Under the pieces are notes generated by a model. It saw only the letters and a program-made list of their open reading frames with translations. It was not told the DNA's origin and made no database searches. The position numbers were made by a program, and so were the translations under genes. Below, one piece after another: positions 8,646-17,283 of a stretch of 64,000 bases of DNA (position 1 is its first letter; each line of letters begins with the position of its first letter). Source of the DNA: Acidobacterium sp. (lineage in GTDB: Bacteria; Acidobacteriota; Terriglobia; Terriglobales; Acidobacteriaceae); the NCBI GenBank assembly GCA_003131625.1, contig PKVY01000148.1:62001-126000 (forward strand), read 5' to 3'.

Positions 8646-10754
8646 CTACACCGCCCGGGTGGGCGCGTTCATCGCAGCCGAACTGTGCGGCAGGGCTTCC
8701 CGATCCATCGCCGGTTCTGAATGGTCTTCGGGCTCGGCGGCGGGCAGCTCGATCACCACCGCAGCCCCGCGCGGATGCACATTGAGTGCGGAAATCTCCC
8801 CGCCATGTTCGCGGATAATCGAGTAGCAGACGCTCAGTCCCAGCCCCATACCCTCGCCCTGGTCACGCGTCGTATAAAACGGATCGAAGACGCGCCCCGG
8901 CTGTGCAAATCCTGGCCCGCTATCCGTGAACGTCACCTGGACGTTGTGGCCGACGGACGCGGCTTCGACCGTCAGCCGACGCTCGACTCCATCGGGTGAA
9001 TCATTCATCGACCCAATCGCGTTCTTCACCACCTGCAGAAAGACCTGGCGGATCTGATCCCCGTCCGCCTTCACCCGCGCCAGATCCTCGGGAATTCGCA
9101 GCAGCAGATCGATGTGCGCGCCTTCCAGATCGTGGCGCGCCAGCCTGTCGATATCGCGCAGTAGCAGTTCAACGGAAACGGGCTCGCGATTGCCCGGAGA
9201 TGCCTTCCGGAACCGGATCAGGCTCTCGATGATTTGCTTCATCCGCCGCGCCTCGTTCAGAATCACCAGCGCCTGATCGTGGATTGCCCCCTCGTTGTCC
9301 GTCATTAATTCTGCATAGCCGGTGATCACGGTCAGAGGATTATTCAGTTCGTGGGCCACCCCACCGGCCAGCTGCCCCAGGCCCGCCAGCCGCTCCGCCT
9401 GCAGCAGCCGGCGCAGCAGGATCTGATGTTCCCGTGCCGTCCCAATGCGTGCAATCAGCAGCTCCAGCGGCAACACATCCTCGGTCAGCAGCGGCTGGTC
9501 TGGCTCGCGCAGGCCGGTCAGCAGCAGCGCGCCGAGCAGCTCCTGATCGCGTCCCCGGATGGGAATCGCATGCACCCGGCAAAAGTTCATCTGCAGCAGT
9601 TCGTCGCCTGGCTCCATCAGCGGCGTCAGATCCAGCAGCACCAGGTGCCCGATCTGCTGTGTATACAGCCTCTTCTCGCCGATCTCCCTCACCTTCTCGT
9701 CAGGGGTCCGCCGCGCCATTGCGTCCAGTGCCTCAGCCAGCGCGCCCTCGATGCCGGCACGACCTGCCAGATGGAAACGGCCCCCAGGGCTGCGCACGAT
9801 GATCGACGCCTGACTGAACCGGCTGGCCCCTGTGATCGCCTCGCAGATCGGATCGTACTGGCTGCCGTCCTCCTCAAACGGCATCGCCTCCAGGAAAATC
9901 TCCGTGTACTTCTCCATCTCCACTCGCGCGCGCCGGTCCCGCAGCTGTCCTGCTTTGTTTGACGCGATCTCGTCCTCCAGCACCAGGACGATCATTCCGA
10001 CCGCCGCGATCACCTTCATCAGGTTCAGCGCCCGTACCAGCAGGATGGGCGCTCCGGTCGCTCCCATCAGCGGTACGAGCATCACCGGCAGCGACCACGC
10101 CACCAGTCCACCAACCGTGAACACCACACCCGCGCTTACGCGCTGGAAAGCGATGGCAAACAGAAGGGCTGTGACCAGCAGGATGCCGCTCTGAGCCAGC
10201 GCCAGCACCCCGGCGTACCTTCCCTGGAGCGTTAGCCAGACACCGACTCCGCCCACAACCGCCACCAGCAGCAGGCCCAGCCATACCGGCAAGAGATGCT
10301 TTTTGAGGCTCCAGCCTGCTCCAATCAGAAGCGTCACGAACACACAGGCCAGCAGAAGCGCTCGCGTCCGTGGCCCGGGGGCGGAATCGATCGACACCAG
10401 AATCGTAAACAGGATCAACGGCGCGGCAAACGCCGCAACGCACGGAATACGGAATCTCCGGCCGAAATGCTGCGGCGCCATCGATCCCAGAAACATGATC
10501 GCCGCCATGAGCATGGTTACGCGGGAAACCGCCAGCCACATCCCCGCCTGCTCGCGTCCGAAAACCTCCATCTCCAGCTGGATCGCCGCGAACATCCAGC
10601 CCACCAGCCAGAGCAGCTGCCGCCGCCGCGCCGTGGGAGCGTCGCCAGCCCGCACCCGCAGTGGCGGTAACGACCGCCTTTGCAGCCACAGCGCGCCGAA
10701 CACCGCCACCAACACGAACAGCAGAATCAGCGTCGGCGCCCTGTAGAGATCCAT
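8646..10754 (-). CDS. Membrane sensor histidine kinase (orphan)
   Basis: 702 residues. About eight hydrophobic segments occupy residues 1-265. A cytoplasmic linker and a GAF-like region follow (about 290-440). The dimerisation/phosphoacceptor domain has GQLAGGVAHELNNPL with His468. A HATPase_c domain follows with the N box (QVVKNAI), G1 (DSGPGF), the F box region and G2 (GEGMGLGLS). The kinase is NtrB/AtoS-like. No response regulator lies on either side, so its partner is elsewhere. GGAG lies 11 bases before ATG 10754. It is divergent from the next gene. The signal sensed is not evident. Confidence 0.88.
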   Translation of the reverse strand: MDLYRAPTLILLFVLVAVFGALWLQRRSLPPLRVRAGDAPTARRRQLLWLVGWMFAAIQLEMEVFGREQAGMWLAVSRVTMLMAAIMFLGSMAPQHFGRRFRIPCVAAFAAPLILFTILVSIDSAPGPRTRALLLACVFVTLLIGAGWSLKKHLLPVWLGLLLVAVVGGVGVWLTLQGRYAGVLALAQSGILLVTALLFAIAFQRVSAGVVFTVGGLVAWSLPVMLVPLMGATGAPILLVRALNLMKVIAAVGMIVLVLEDEIASNKAGQLRDRRARVEMEKYTEIFLEAMPFEEDGSQYDPICEAITGASRFSQASIIVRSPGGRFHLAGRAGIEGALAEALDAMARRTPDEKVREIGEKRLYTQQIGHLVLLDLTPLMEPGDELLQMNFCRVHAIPIRGRDQELLGALLLTGLREPDQPLLTEDVLPLELLIARIGTAREHQILLRRLLQAERLAGLGQLAGGVAHELNNPLTVITGYAELMTDNEGAIHDQALVILNEARRMKQIIESLIRFRKASPGNREPVSVELLLRDIDRLARHDLEGAHIDLLLRIPEDLARVKADGDQIRQVFLQVVKNAIGSMNDSPDGVERRLTVEAASVGHNVQVTFTDSGPGFAQPGRVFDPFYTTRDQGEGMGLGLSVCYSIIREHGGEISALNVHPRGAAVVIELPAAEPEDHSEPAMDREALPHSSAAMNAPTRAV

Positions 10755-10919
10755 GGTGATCGGTAGGTCTCCGTGGAGGATGTCCCGAGTTTAGTCGTTC
10801 GCCAGTCCCCTGAAAATGCACAAGTTGGTGCGCCCTCCTGCATTTCGAACCTGTTTCGCCGCACCCGGATTTTCTCTTCCTGTGCCCGCAACCTTAACCC
10901 GCGTCGCTTCCGCTGCGTC

Positions 10920-10938
10920 TATCCTGATGAAACAGGAG
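10920..10938 (+). promoter_or_regulatory. -10 box and Shine-Dalgarno of the LolA-like gene
   Basis: TATCCT at 10920-10925 is a plausible -10 box. AGGAG at 10934-10938 lies 7 bases before GTG 10946 and supports that start. This contrasts with the leaderless genes elsewhere in the window. Confidence 0.4.
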
Positions 10939-10945
10939 CCGCATC

Positions 10946-11881
10946 GTGCCTCTCGCCGTATTCCGCCGTTTGATCCCAGCCCTTCTCGCCGCACCCATGA
11001 TGCTGCTCTCTTCCTTCGCGCTTCACGCCCAGGCTTCCTATACCTCCATGCCCCTCGATCAGGGATTCGGCCCGCTTGACCAGTCACAGCCCGAGATGCC
11101 GGTGCAGCAGATCATCACCGAGTTCACTGCGAAGGAAGCCGTTTTTCGCCAGGCCCTCAACAACTACACGTGGCAGCGCAGCGTCCGCGTCGAGACGATT
11201 GACGACGACGGCAAGCCCGACGGCCAGTATTACCAGGTGGTGGACATAGCCTTCGACGACGAGGGCCGCCGTACCGAGCGCGTCCTCGATGCACCGGCCA
11301 ACTCCCTCACCCGCGTCATGATGTCCCCGGCTGACTTCTCCGACATCGAAGAACGGCTGCCCTTCGTCCTCACCACTGAGGACGCCCCGCAATACGACGT
11401 CACCTACGTCGGCAAGCAGAAAATCGACGAGATCGATACCTGGGTCTTCGACGTCAGGCCCAAAATCATCGAAAAGAAAAAGCGCTATTTCCAGGGCCGC
11501 ATCTGGGTCGACCAGAAAGAGCATCAGATCGTCGTCACCAACGGCAAAACCGTCCCCGACGACGTGCGCCCTGGCCATGAAGACCTGTCCATGCCCTTCG
11601 TCACCTATCGCCAGCTCGTCGATGGAAAATACTGGTTCCCTGTCTACACCCACGGCGATGGCGTTCTGCACTTCGCCGCCGGACACGGCTATCTCAGCCA
11701 GGACGTCCACATGCGCGAGACGCTGAAATACACCAACTACCACGAATTCCACACCAGCATCCGCGTCATCTACCAGGGTCAGGACATCACCGGCAATCCG
11801 CAAAAGACGCCGCCTGCCGGACAGACGCCCTCGTCGCAAACACAGCCGCCTACGCCGCAAACACCGGCAAAACCCCAGTAG
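10946..11881 (+). CDS. Secreted LolA-like protein of unknown function
   Basis: 311 residues from a GTG start. A signal peptide (FRRLIPALLAAPMMLLSSF) ends near the Ala-Gln at residues 30-31. The mature part is rich in beta strands (for example WVFDVRPKIIEKKKRYFQG and GRIWVDQKEHQIVVTNGK). This is typical of outer-membrane-lipoprotein-sorting (LolA/LolB-like) folds. A Pro/Gln/Thr-rich tail of about 30 residues follows. Proteins of this type are frequent in Acidobacteriota, but no function is established that I can name. It is probably periplasmic. It is divergent from the sensor kinase. Confidence 0.65.
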   Translation: MPLAVFRRLIPALLAAPMMLLSSFALHAQASYTSMPLDQGFGPLDQSQPEMPVQQIITEFTAKEAVFRQALNNYTWQRSVRVETIDDDGKPDGQYYQVVDIAFDDEGRRTERVLDAPANSLTRVMMSPADFSDIEERLPFVLTTEDAPQYDVTYVGKQKIDEIDTWVFDVRPKIIEKKKRYFQGRIWVDQKEHQIVVTNGKTVPDDVRPGHEDLSMPFVTYRQLVDGKYWFPVYTHGDGVLHFAAGHGYLSQDVHMRETLKYTNYHEFHTSIRVIYQGQDITGNPQKTPPAGQTPSSQTQPPTPQTPAKPQ

Positions 11882-11939
11882 ACGATCTTTCACCGACCTC
11901 AATCGCAGGTGCGCTCGCCGTGCAGCGGGACGGACGGCG

Positions 11940-12374
11940 TCACACCCGCCACGTGTCGGCACGCCAGTTCCGGATCCGCTCCTTGATCTGCTTGCGGTTC
12001 AGGTTCTCGGCGTGGGCTTGCCTGGCCAGGGCTACGACTTCATCGTCCCCCGCAAACCGTAACCCAATCAACTGATCCTCGCTCAGCTGCTGCATCTGCT
12101 TCTGCCATTCCGGCGGCGCCATCGCCTGCAGCCGCAACCGCTCCTCCAGCCGGATCACCCGATCCTGCACCTTCAGCGGATACTGCCGCACGCGCAGCCA
12201 CAGAACAATCAGCGCCAGCGACAAAATCAGCACCCAGACATGATGGAAGTTGCGCACATGAAGCAGGCTGACAATTGCGACGATCAGGTTGATCAGCACA
12301 ATCAGCCCAAGGACCATAAACCACGCGTCAGTCCGCGCATGGTTCTTCAGATTCTGCGGAGTTTTTTCGCTCAT
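11940..12374 (-). CDS. DUF6526-like small membrane protein
   Basis: 144 residues from ATG 12374 (MSEKTPQNLKNHAR). Two hydrophobic helices (about residues 17-40 and 48-65) are followed by a charged helical C-terminal half (QDRVIRLEERLRLQAM onwards). The opening QNLKNHAR and the two-helix layout fit the uncharacterised DUF6526 family. An earlier ATG at 12386 is in frame. A TAGAAT hexamer 16 bases before 12374 implies a very short leader and favours the later start. Function unknown. Confidence 0.6.
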   Translation of the reverse strand: MSEKTPQNLKNHARTDAWFMVLGLIVLINLIVAIVSLLHVRNFHHVWVLILSLALIVLWLRVRQYPLKVQDRVIRLEERLRLQAMAPPEWQKQMQQLSEDQLIGLRFAGDDEVVALARQAHAENLNRKQIKERIRNWRADTWRV

Positions 12375-12520
12375 AAGGATTCGCAACCGGATTCTACGCC
12401 GTGCGGCGTCGAGTCCCGGCTCGCCAGCGTCACCCCGGCAGATCCTGCCGCCGTCGCTGTCCGTTCCAACCCTCGCATTTCACTGTTTGGCTGCCCTGGT
12501 TCCCCCTCCGCTGGAACCCT

Positions 12521-12549
12521 TTGCCCTGGCCTTCCGCCCCTGGTACCAT
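12521..12549 (+). promoter_or_regulatory. Probable metK promoter
   Basis: TTGCCC (12521-12526) and TACCAT (12544-12549) are separated by 17 bases, a good sigma-70-type arrangement. Transcription would start near 12556 and give a leader of about 65 bases. I see no SAM-riboswitch architecture in the leader. Confidence 0.5.
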
Positions 12550-12620
12550 AGAGCCAGTAATCCCACCGGATTCTGCCGCCCCATCGCGCGTGGCAGTCCG
12601 CATCCCTCGGAGGAAATTCC

Positions 12621-13802
12621 TTGCCCGCACCCGAAAAGTTTCTTTTTACCTCGGAATCTGTAACCGAAGGCCATCCCGACAAAATCGCCGACCAGGTTTC
12701 CGACGCCATCCTCGATGCCTGCCTTGAACAGGACCCCTACAGCCGCGTGGCCTGCGAGACCCTCACTGCGACGGGCCTCGTCGTCATTGCCGGCGAGATT
12801 ACTACGCGCGCGTATGTCGACTTCCAGGCGCTGGTCCGTGGTGTCGTCTCGGCCATCGGCTACGACAACGCTGTCTACGGATTCGACTCCAATACCTGTG
12901 CCGTGATCTCCACGATCAACAAACAGTCCGGCGACATCGCCATGGGAGTGGACACCGGCGGAGCAGGCGACCAGGGCATGATGTTCGGCTATGCGACGAA
13001 CGAGACGCCCGAGCTGATGCCCACGCCAATCTCGCTGGCCCACAAACTGACTCGTCGTTTGTCCGAAGTCCGCAAGTCCGGCAAGCTTCCCTACCTTCGC
13101 CCCGACGGCAAGAGTCAGGTCACCGTCGAGTACGACGCCAATCACAAGCCTGTCCGCATCGACGCCGTTGTCATCTCTACCCAGCACGCCGAAACGGTCG
13201 CCAACGAGGAACTCCGCGCCGACATCCTCAAGCACGTCATCCAGGCTGTGCTCCCGGCCGAACTTCTCGACGAGAACACCAAGTACCACATCAATCCCAC
13301 CGGCCGCTTCGTCATCGGCGGACCCATGGGCGACACCGGACTCACCGGCCGCAAGATCATCGTCGACAGCTACGGCGGCATGGGCCGGCACGGCGGCGGC
13401 GCCTTCTCCGGCAAGGACCCGACGAAGGTCGATCGCTCTGCCGCGTATGTGGCCCGCTACATTGCTAAGAACATCGTCGCGGCAGGCCTCGCCGAGCGCT
13501 GCGAAGTCCAGCTCGCCTATGCCATCGGCGTCGCCGAACCGGTCAGCGTCCGCGTCGACACCTTCGGCACCGGCACCATCTCTGAACCGGAGCTCGTCGC
13601 GCTCGTCCGCAAGAACTTCTCGCTGACCCCAAAGGGCATCATCGAAAGCCTGAATCTCCGCCGTCCCATCTATCGGAAGACAGCAGCCTACGGCCACTTC
13701 GGACGCGTCAACGAACCCGACTTCACCTGGGAAGCGACCGACAAAGCTGCCACCCTGCGCGAGCAAGCCGCCGCGAAAAAGGAAGTCGCGGTCGCGAAGT
13801 AA
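12621..13802 (+). CDS. metK: S-adenosylmethionine synthetase
   Basis: 393 residues; makes SAM from methionine and ATP. Signatures include [17 protein letters not shown], the ATP-binding [12 protein letters not shown] and the glycine loop [19 protein letters not shown]. The start is a TTG at 12621 with GGAGGAAA 5-6 bases ahead, which fixes the unusual start codon. The length is normal. The gene stands alone, followed by a strong hairpin terminator. SAM supply connects with the cytosine methyltransferase and membrane methyltransferase genes elsewhere in the window, but there is no operon link. Confidence 0.96.
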   Translation: MPAPEKFLFTSESVTEGHPDKIADQVSDAILDACLEQDPYSRVACETLTATGLVVIAGEITTRAYVDFQALVRGVVSAIGYDNAVYGFDSNTCAVISTINKQSGDIAMGVDTGGAGDQGMMFGYATNETPELMPTPISLAHKLTRRLSEVRKSGKLPYLRPDGKSQVTVEYDANHKPVRIDAVVISTQHAETVANEELRADILKHVIQAVLPAELLDENTKYHINPTGRFVIGGPMGDTGLTGRKIIVDSYGGMGRHGGGAFSGKDPTKVDRSAAYVARYIAKNIVAAGLAERCEVQLAYAIGVAEPVSVRVDTFGTGTISEPELVALVRKNFSLTPKGIIESLNLRRPIYRKTAAYGHFGRVNEPDFTWEATDKAATLREQAAAKKEVAVAK

Positions 13803-13825
13803 ATTTCATTCGCAGAAAATGAAAG

Positions 13826-13850
13826 GCAGGTCCTCGGACCTGCCCTTTGC
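13826..13850. terminator. Intrinsic terminator between metK and tnaA
   Basis: A 9-bp perfect stem, GGCAGGTCC paired with GGACCTGCC, is nearly closed and followed by a CTTTG tract. It lies between the convergent metK and tryptophanase genes and could serve either strand. Confidence 0.7.
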
Positions 13851-13881
13851 ACCGCGCCCCTTTGCTCGTTCGCGCTTCCTC

Positions 13882-15237
13882 TCACGCCACCGGTTCCATC
13901 CGCGCGGTGAAATGCCTTAGAAACGGCGCCTCAAATGTCAGCCGCATGCCGCGAATCTTGTCGCGGTTCTTCCAAACCTCCAGGATCACCTCCACCAGGT
14001 AATCGATGTGGCTCTGCGTGTACACGCGCCGCGGAATCGCCAGCCGCACCAGGTCCATCTGGGCCGCGCCCGCGAACATTAACGTGCCAATCTCCACCGA
14101 CCGCACCCCACCCTCCAGGTACAACTCGCAGGCCAGCGCCACACCCGGAAACTGCTCCGCCGGAATATGCGGCAAAAATGCCCGAGCATCGAGGTAAATT
14201 GCATGTCCACCTGGCGGCTGCACGATCGGCACGCCCGCCGCGGCAATATGATTCCCCAGGTATGCCGTCGATGCGATCCGATACCGCAGATAGTCCTCCT
14301 CCAGCGCCTCCTGCACGCCCACCGCGATCGCCTCAAGATCCCGCCCTGCCAGGCCGCCGTAGGTCGGGTAACCCTCCGTCAGGATCAACAGGTCCTTCTC
14401 CTGCTGCGCCAGCTTGTCGTCGTTGGTACACAAGAAACCGCCGATATTCGCCATGCCGTCCTTCTTCGCGGACATGGTGCACCCGTCTCCGTAGCTGAAC
14501 ATTTCCTGCGCAATCTCTTTCGGCGTTTTGTGCTCGTATCCCTTCTCGCGCAGCTTGATGAACCAGGCATTCTCAGCGAACCGGCACGCGTCGAAATAAA
14601 GCGGAATGCCTGCCCGCCGGCAAACCGCGCTCACCGCGCGCACGTTTTCCATCGAAACCGGCTGACCGCCGCCTGAATTATTGGTAACTGTGAGCATCAC
14701 CACGGGAATCCGCTCGCGCCCCACTCGCGCGATCAACGCTTCCAGCGCCGCCACATCCATGTTTCCCTTGAAAGGGTGCGCCAGGGCAGGTTGACGTCCC
14801 TCCGCCGTTAACAGATCGACAGCCTCCGCCCCGGTAAATTCCACATTGGCTCGCGTCGTGTCGAAATGCGTATTGTTCGGCACCACCGAGTCTTTCCTGC
14901 ACAACACGCCGAACAGAATCCGCTCTGCAGCGCGGCCCTGGTGCGTCGGGATCACATGCTTGTACCCAAAAATCTCCTGAACCGAATCGCGGAACCGAAC
15001 GAAGCTGCGGCTTCCCGCATAGCTCTCGTCGCCCTCCATGATCGCCGCCCACTGATGCGTGGACATTGCCCCCGTCCCCGAATCCGTCAGCAGATCGATC
15101 AGCACATCGTCGGCCGGCAGAAGAAACATGTTGTAGTACGCGGCCTTCAGCAGCTTCTCGCGCTGCGCGCGCGTGGTCCAGCGAATCGGTTCCACGCTCT
15201 TAATGCGAAACGGCTCGATAATCGTCTTGATGGGCAC
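13882..15237 (-). CDS. tnaA: Tryptophanase (beta-eliminating lyase)
   Basis: 451 residues, PLP-dependent fold type I beta-eliminating lyase. The product would split L-tryptophan to indole, pyruvate and ammonia. The PLP-lysine motif is MSAKKDGMANIGG. Substrate-region motifs include IPTHQGRAAERI, NTHFDTTRANVEFTGA and TVTNNSGGGQPVSM. Tyrosine phenol-lyase is the close alternative and shares these motifs; the overall sequence reads more like tryptophanase. The start is GTG 15237 with GGAG about 8 bases upstream. No tnaC-like leader peptide or tnaB permease is next to it. Confidence 0.85.
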   Translation of the reverse strand: MPIKTIIEPFRIKSVEPIRWTTRAQREKLLKAAYYNMFLLPADDVLIDLLTDSGTGAMSTHQWAAIMEGDESYAGSRSFVRFRDSVQEIFGYKHVIPTHQGRAAERILFGVLCRKDSVVPNNTHFDTTRANVEFTGAEAVDLLTAEGRQPALAHPFKGNMDVAALEALIARVGRERIPVVMLTVTNNSGGGQPVSMENVRAVSAVCRRAGIPLYFDACRFAENAWFIKLREKGYEHKTPKEIAQEMFSYGDGCTMSAKKDGMANIGGFLCTNDDKLAQQEKDLLILTEGYPTYGGLAGRDLEAIAVGVQEALEEDYLRYRIASTAYLGNHIAAAGVPIVQPPGGHAIYLDARAFLPHIPAEQFPGVALACELYLEGGVRSVEIGTLMFAGAAQMDLVRLAIPRRVYTQSHIDYLVEVILEVWKNRDKIRGMRLTFEAPFLRHFTARMEPVA

Positions 15238-15344
15238 GCCACAACTCCGATGGCTCGTGGAACAGATTCGTCGTCACGAAGTGTACAGGGATCGCTCGGC
15301 AAATCGGGGAACAGCGCTCTCGGAAGGCTCGTTTTGCGCCGGGT

Positions 15345-15350
15345 TATGAT
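15345..15350 (+). promoter_or_regulatory. -10 box of the serine hydrolase gene
   Basis: TATGAT lies 46 bases before ATG 15397. It overlaps two earlier in-frame ATGs (15346 and 15349), which makes those unlikely as starts. Confidence 0.4.
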
Positions 15351-15396
15351 GAACCGTCGTAACCGGCCCGAAATTTGGCCCCAACCCTGGAAAGAC

Positions 15397-16602
15397 ATGA
15401 CCCTAAAGTGCCTTGTCGCGTTCCTCGCCTTATCTTTGGTCCCTTTCGCCGCGATCGCTCAGGCTCCCTCGTCGATCACCCCAGAGCAGGCTATCGCGCG
15501 CGTTCTTGGCCCAGGTCCCATCCAGTCCGTGTGGTTCGACCCGGCTTTCCTGGCCCAGGTTCCCATCGCGCAAGTCCAGCAGGTCGTCGACCAGTACACC
15601 AGCCAGTCCGGAAAGTTCCAGCGCATCGATAAGTCCGACGATGGCTACACAGTCTTCCTCGAGCGCGCCAGCTTCCCCGCCAAGGCCGCTCTCAATCCGC
15701 GGGGCCAGTTCACCATGCTCTGGTTCGGCAACGCGCAGCCGCTCCACGCCGTGCCGCTTGAGGACAGCATCAAGCCCTTCAGCCAGCTTCCCGGCAAAGT
15801 CGCCCTCGTCGTGGAAGCCGACGGAACAGTCCGCGCCTCCCTCAATCCCGATCAGGCCCTCGCCGTTGGCTCTGCCTTCAAGCTCGCCATCATCAACGCG
15901 CTCAAAGCGGAGATCGCCGCGAAGAAGCACCATTGGGACCAGGTTGTGTTTCTTAATCCCGCATGGAAGTCCCTGCCCAGCGGCGTCATTCGTACCTGGC
16001 CCGATCAAACTCCGCTCACCCTCGCTACACTCGCCAACGAGATGATCTCCATCAGCGACAACACTGCAGCCGACGCTCTGCTTTCCATCGCCGGCCGCGA
16101 CAACGTCGAGGCGGTTTCCCCGCGTAACCGGCCCTTCCTCTCCACGCGTGAAGCCTTCACCCTCAAAGATCCCGCCAATGCTGGACTTTTGGCGCGCTAT
16201 CGCGCTGCCGATCCAGCAGGCCGTCGCGCTCTGTTGCCCGCAATCGACAAGCTGCCCCTTCCCGACGTCGCCATTTTCGCTTCGGGCAAGCCTGTCGCTA
16301 CCGACATCGAGTGGTTCTTCACCCCTCTGGAGCTTTGCACCCTGATCGATGGCGTCCGCGACCTGGGAGCCATGCAGATCAATCCCGGCGTTGCCACAAA
16401 AAAGGACTGGCAGCAGATCGCCTATAAAGGCGGATCGGAACCAGGCGTCCTGAACCTGACCACTGCCCTTACCGCGAAGAACGGCCGCCATTACTGCGCG
16501 AGCGCTACCTGGAACAACGACGCTTCCCTTGAGGACAGCAAGTTCTTCACGCTCTATGGAGGTGTACTCAGTTCACTGGCTGCCGAAGTGGCGAACGAGT
16601 GA
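15397..16602 (+). CDS. Secreted class A beta-lactamase-like serine hydrolase
   Basis: 401 residues. The signal peptide is MTLKCLVAFLALSLVPFAAIAQ. The SxxK nucleophile motif is SAFK (Ser159, Lys162), the SDN motif is Ser220-Asp222 and the third-strand motif is KGGS (344-347). These fit the beta-lactamase/transpeptidase-like fold (PF13354 type). An N-terminal domain of about 110 residues precedes the catalytic part and resembles a Cpa-repeat-like or NTF2-like module (QVQQVVDQYTSQSGKFQRID). KGG in place of KTG is common in non-lactamase members. Whether it cleaves beta-lactams or is a peptidoglycan or other hydrolase is open. Confidence 0.75.
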   Translation: MTLKCLVAFLALSLVPFAAIAQAPSSITPEQAIARVLGPGPIQSVWFDPAFLAQVPIAQVQQVVDQYTSQSGKFQRIDKSDDGYTVFLERASFPAKAALNPRGQFTMLWFGNAQPLHAVPLEDSIKPFSQLPGKVALVVEADGTVRASLNPDQALAVGSAFKLAIINALKAEIAAKKHHWDQVVFLNPAWKSLPSGVIRTWPDQTPLTLATLANEMISISDNTAADALLSIAGRDNVEAVSPRNRPFLSTREAFTLKDPANAGLLARYRAADPAGRRALLPAIDKLPLPDVAIFASGKPVATDIEWFFTPLELCTLIDGVRDLGAMQINPGVATKKDWQQIAYKGGSEPGVLNLTTALTAKNGRHYCASATWNNDASLEDSKFFTLYGGVLSSLAAEVANE

Positions 16603-16636
16603 TGCACGTAGATGCGGAAGTCGGATCTGCCCCTCC

Positions 16637-17242
16637 CTACGGAGTTTTAAACGTCCGAAACAGCAGCATGCACCCCGTAAGCGCCAACAGGAGATACGAA
16701 AGTCGATTCGCCACCAAGATGGCAGGTTTGATGTCGCCATCGTAGCGCAGCAAATCATACCAGTCGAACACCCACGACTTGAGAATCCGCGTCAGCAGAT
16801 ACGAGGGAATCAGAAGCGTCACGAACATCGCCATAATCAACCAGACCTGACCGTGGGTTCCCGCCCAGTCTGGAAACAGCTTCTGGCACACCCACAGCGG
16901 CACGAACTGCATATCGCTGAATACGCCGGACTGGCCGCCAGGAAAGCCAGCCCACGAGTCCAGAATCTTGTAGGTAACCCAGGCCAGCGGAAATCCCAGT
17001 CCCGTTGTTGCGGCATTCACCGTAGTCACAGCAATCAGCGTGCGCATGATGGGCGGCTTCAGTCGCGCCTGCAGGTAGATCATTTCAATAATGATCACCA
17101 GCAACAGAAAAAAGAGCATGGTCTGGTACGTGACAGGCAGCATGGGGATGCCGGCGTCCGCGCGAGCCGTCGCCGGACAGCAAGCCACAACCGCCGCTGT
17201 CAGCAGTACCCCGGCGACGCTGCCCCTGGTTTTCGGTAACAT
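16637..17242 (-). CDS. Conserved membrane protein of unknown function
   Basis: 201 residues from ATG 17242. An N-terminal signal-like segment (VAGVLLTAAVVACCPATARA) is followed by about four further membrane helices (FFLLLVIIIEMIYL, TTVNAATTGLGF, MAMFVTLLIPSYLL and SYLLLALTGCMLLF). No family is recognised. An ATG at 17254 is in frame, but it lies inside a TATGAT box that ends 7 bases before 17242, so the later start is preferred and the transcript is probably leaderless. It is divergent from the PQQ dehydrogenase gene. Confidence 0.65.
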   Translation of the reverse strand: MLPKTRGSVAGVLLTAAVVACCPATARADAGIPMLPVTYQTMLFFLLLVIIIEMIYLQARLKPPIMRTLIAVTTVNAATTGLGFPLAWVTYKILDSWAGFPGGQSGVFSDMQFVPLWVCQKLFPDWAGTHGQVWLIMAMFVTLLIPSYLLTRILKSWVFDWYDLLRYDGDIKPAILVANRLSYLLLALTGCMLLFRTFKTP

Positions 17243-17249
17243 GGCCGGA

Positions 17250-17255
17250 ATCATA
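17250..17255 (-). promoter_or_regulatory. -10 box of leaderless promoter, membrane protein
   Basis: TATGAT ends 7 bases before ATG 17242, so transcription would begin on or next to the start codon. Confidence 0.55.
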
Positions 17256-17283
17256 CCATCGGCTCGCAGGAGGAGAATTGCAC

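Noticed and set aside
12550-12620. SAM riboswitch in the metK leader
   Set aside because: The leader is only about 65 bases, and I see neither the SAM-I core nor a SAM-II-type pattern. Only a promoter and a strong ribosome site are supported.
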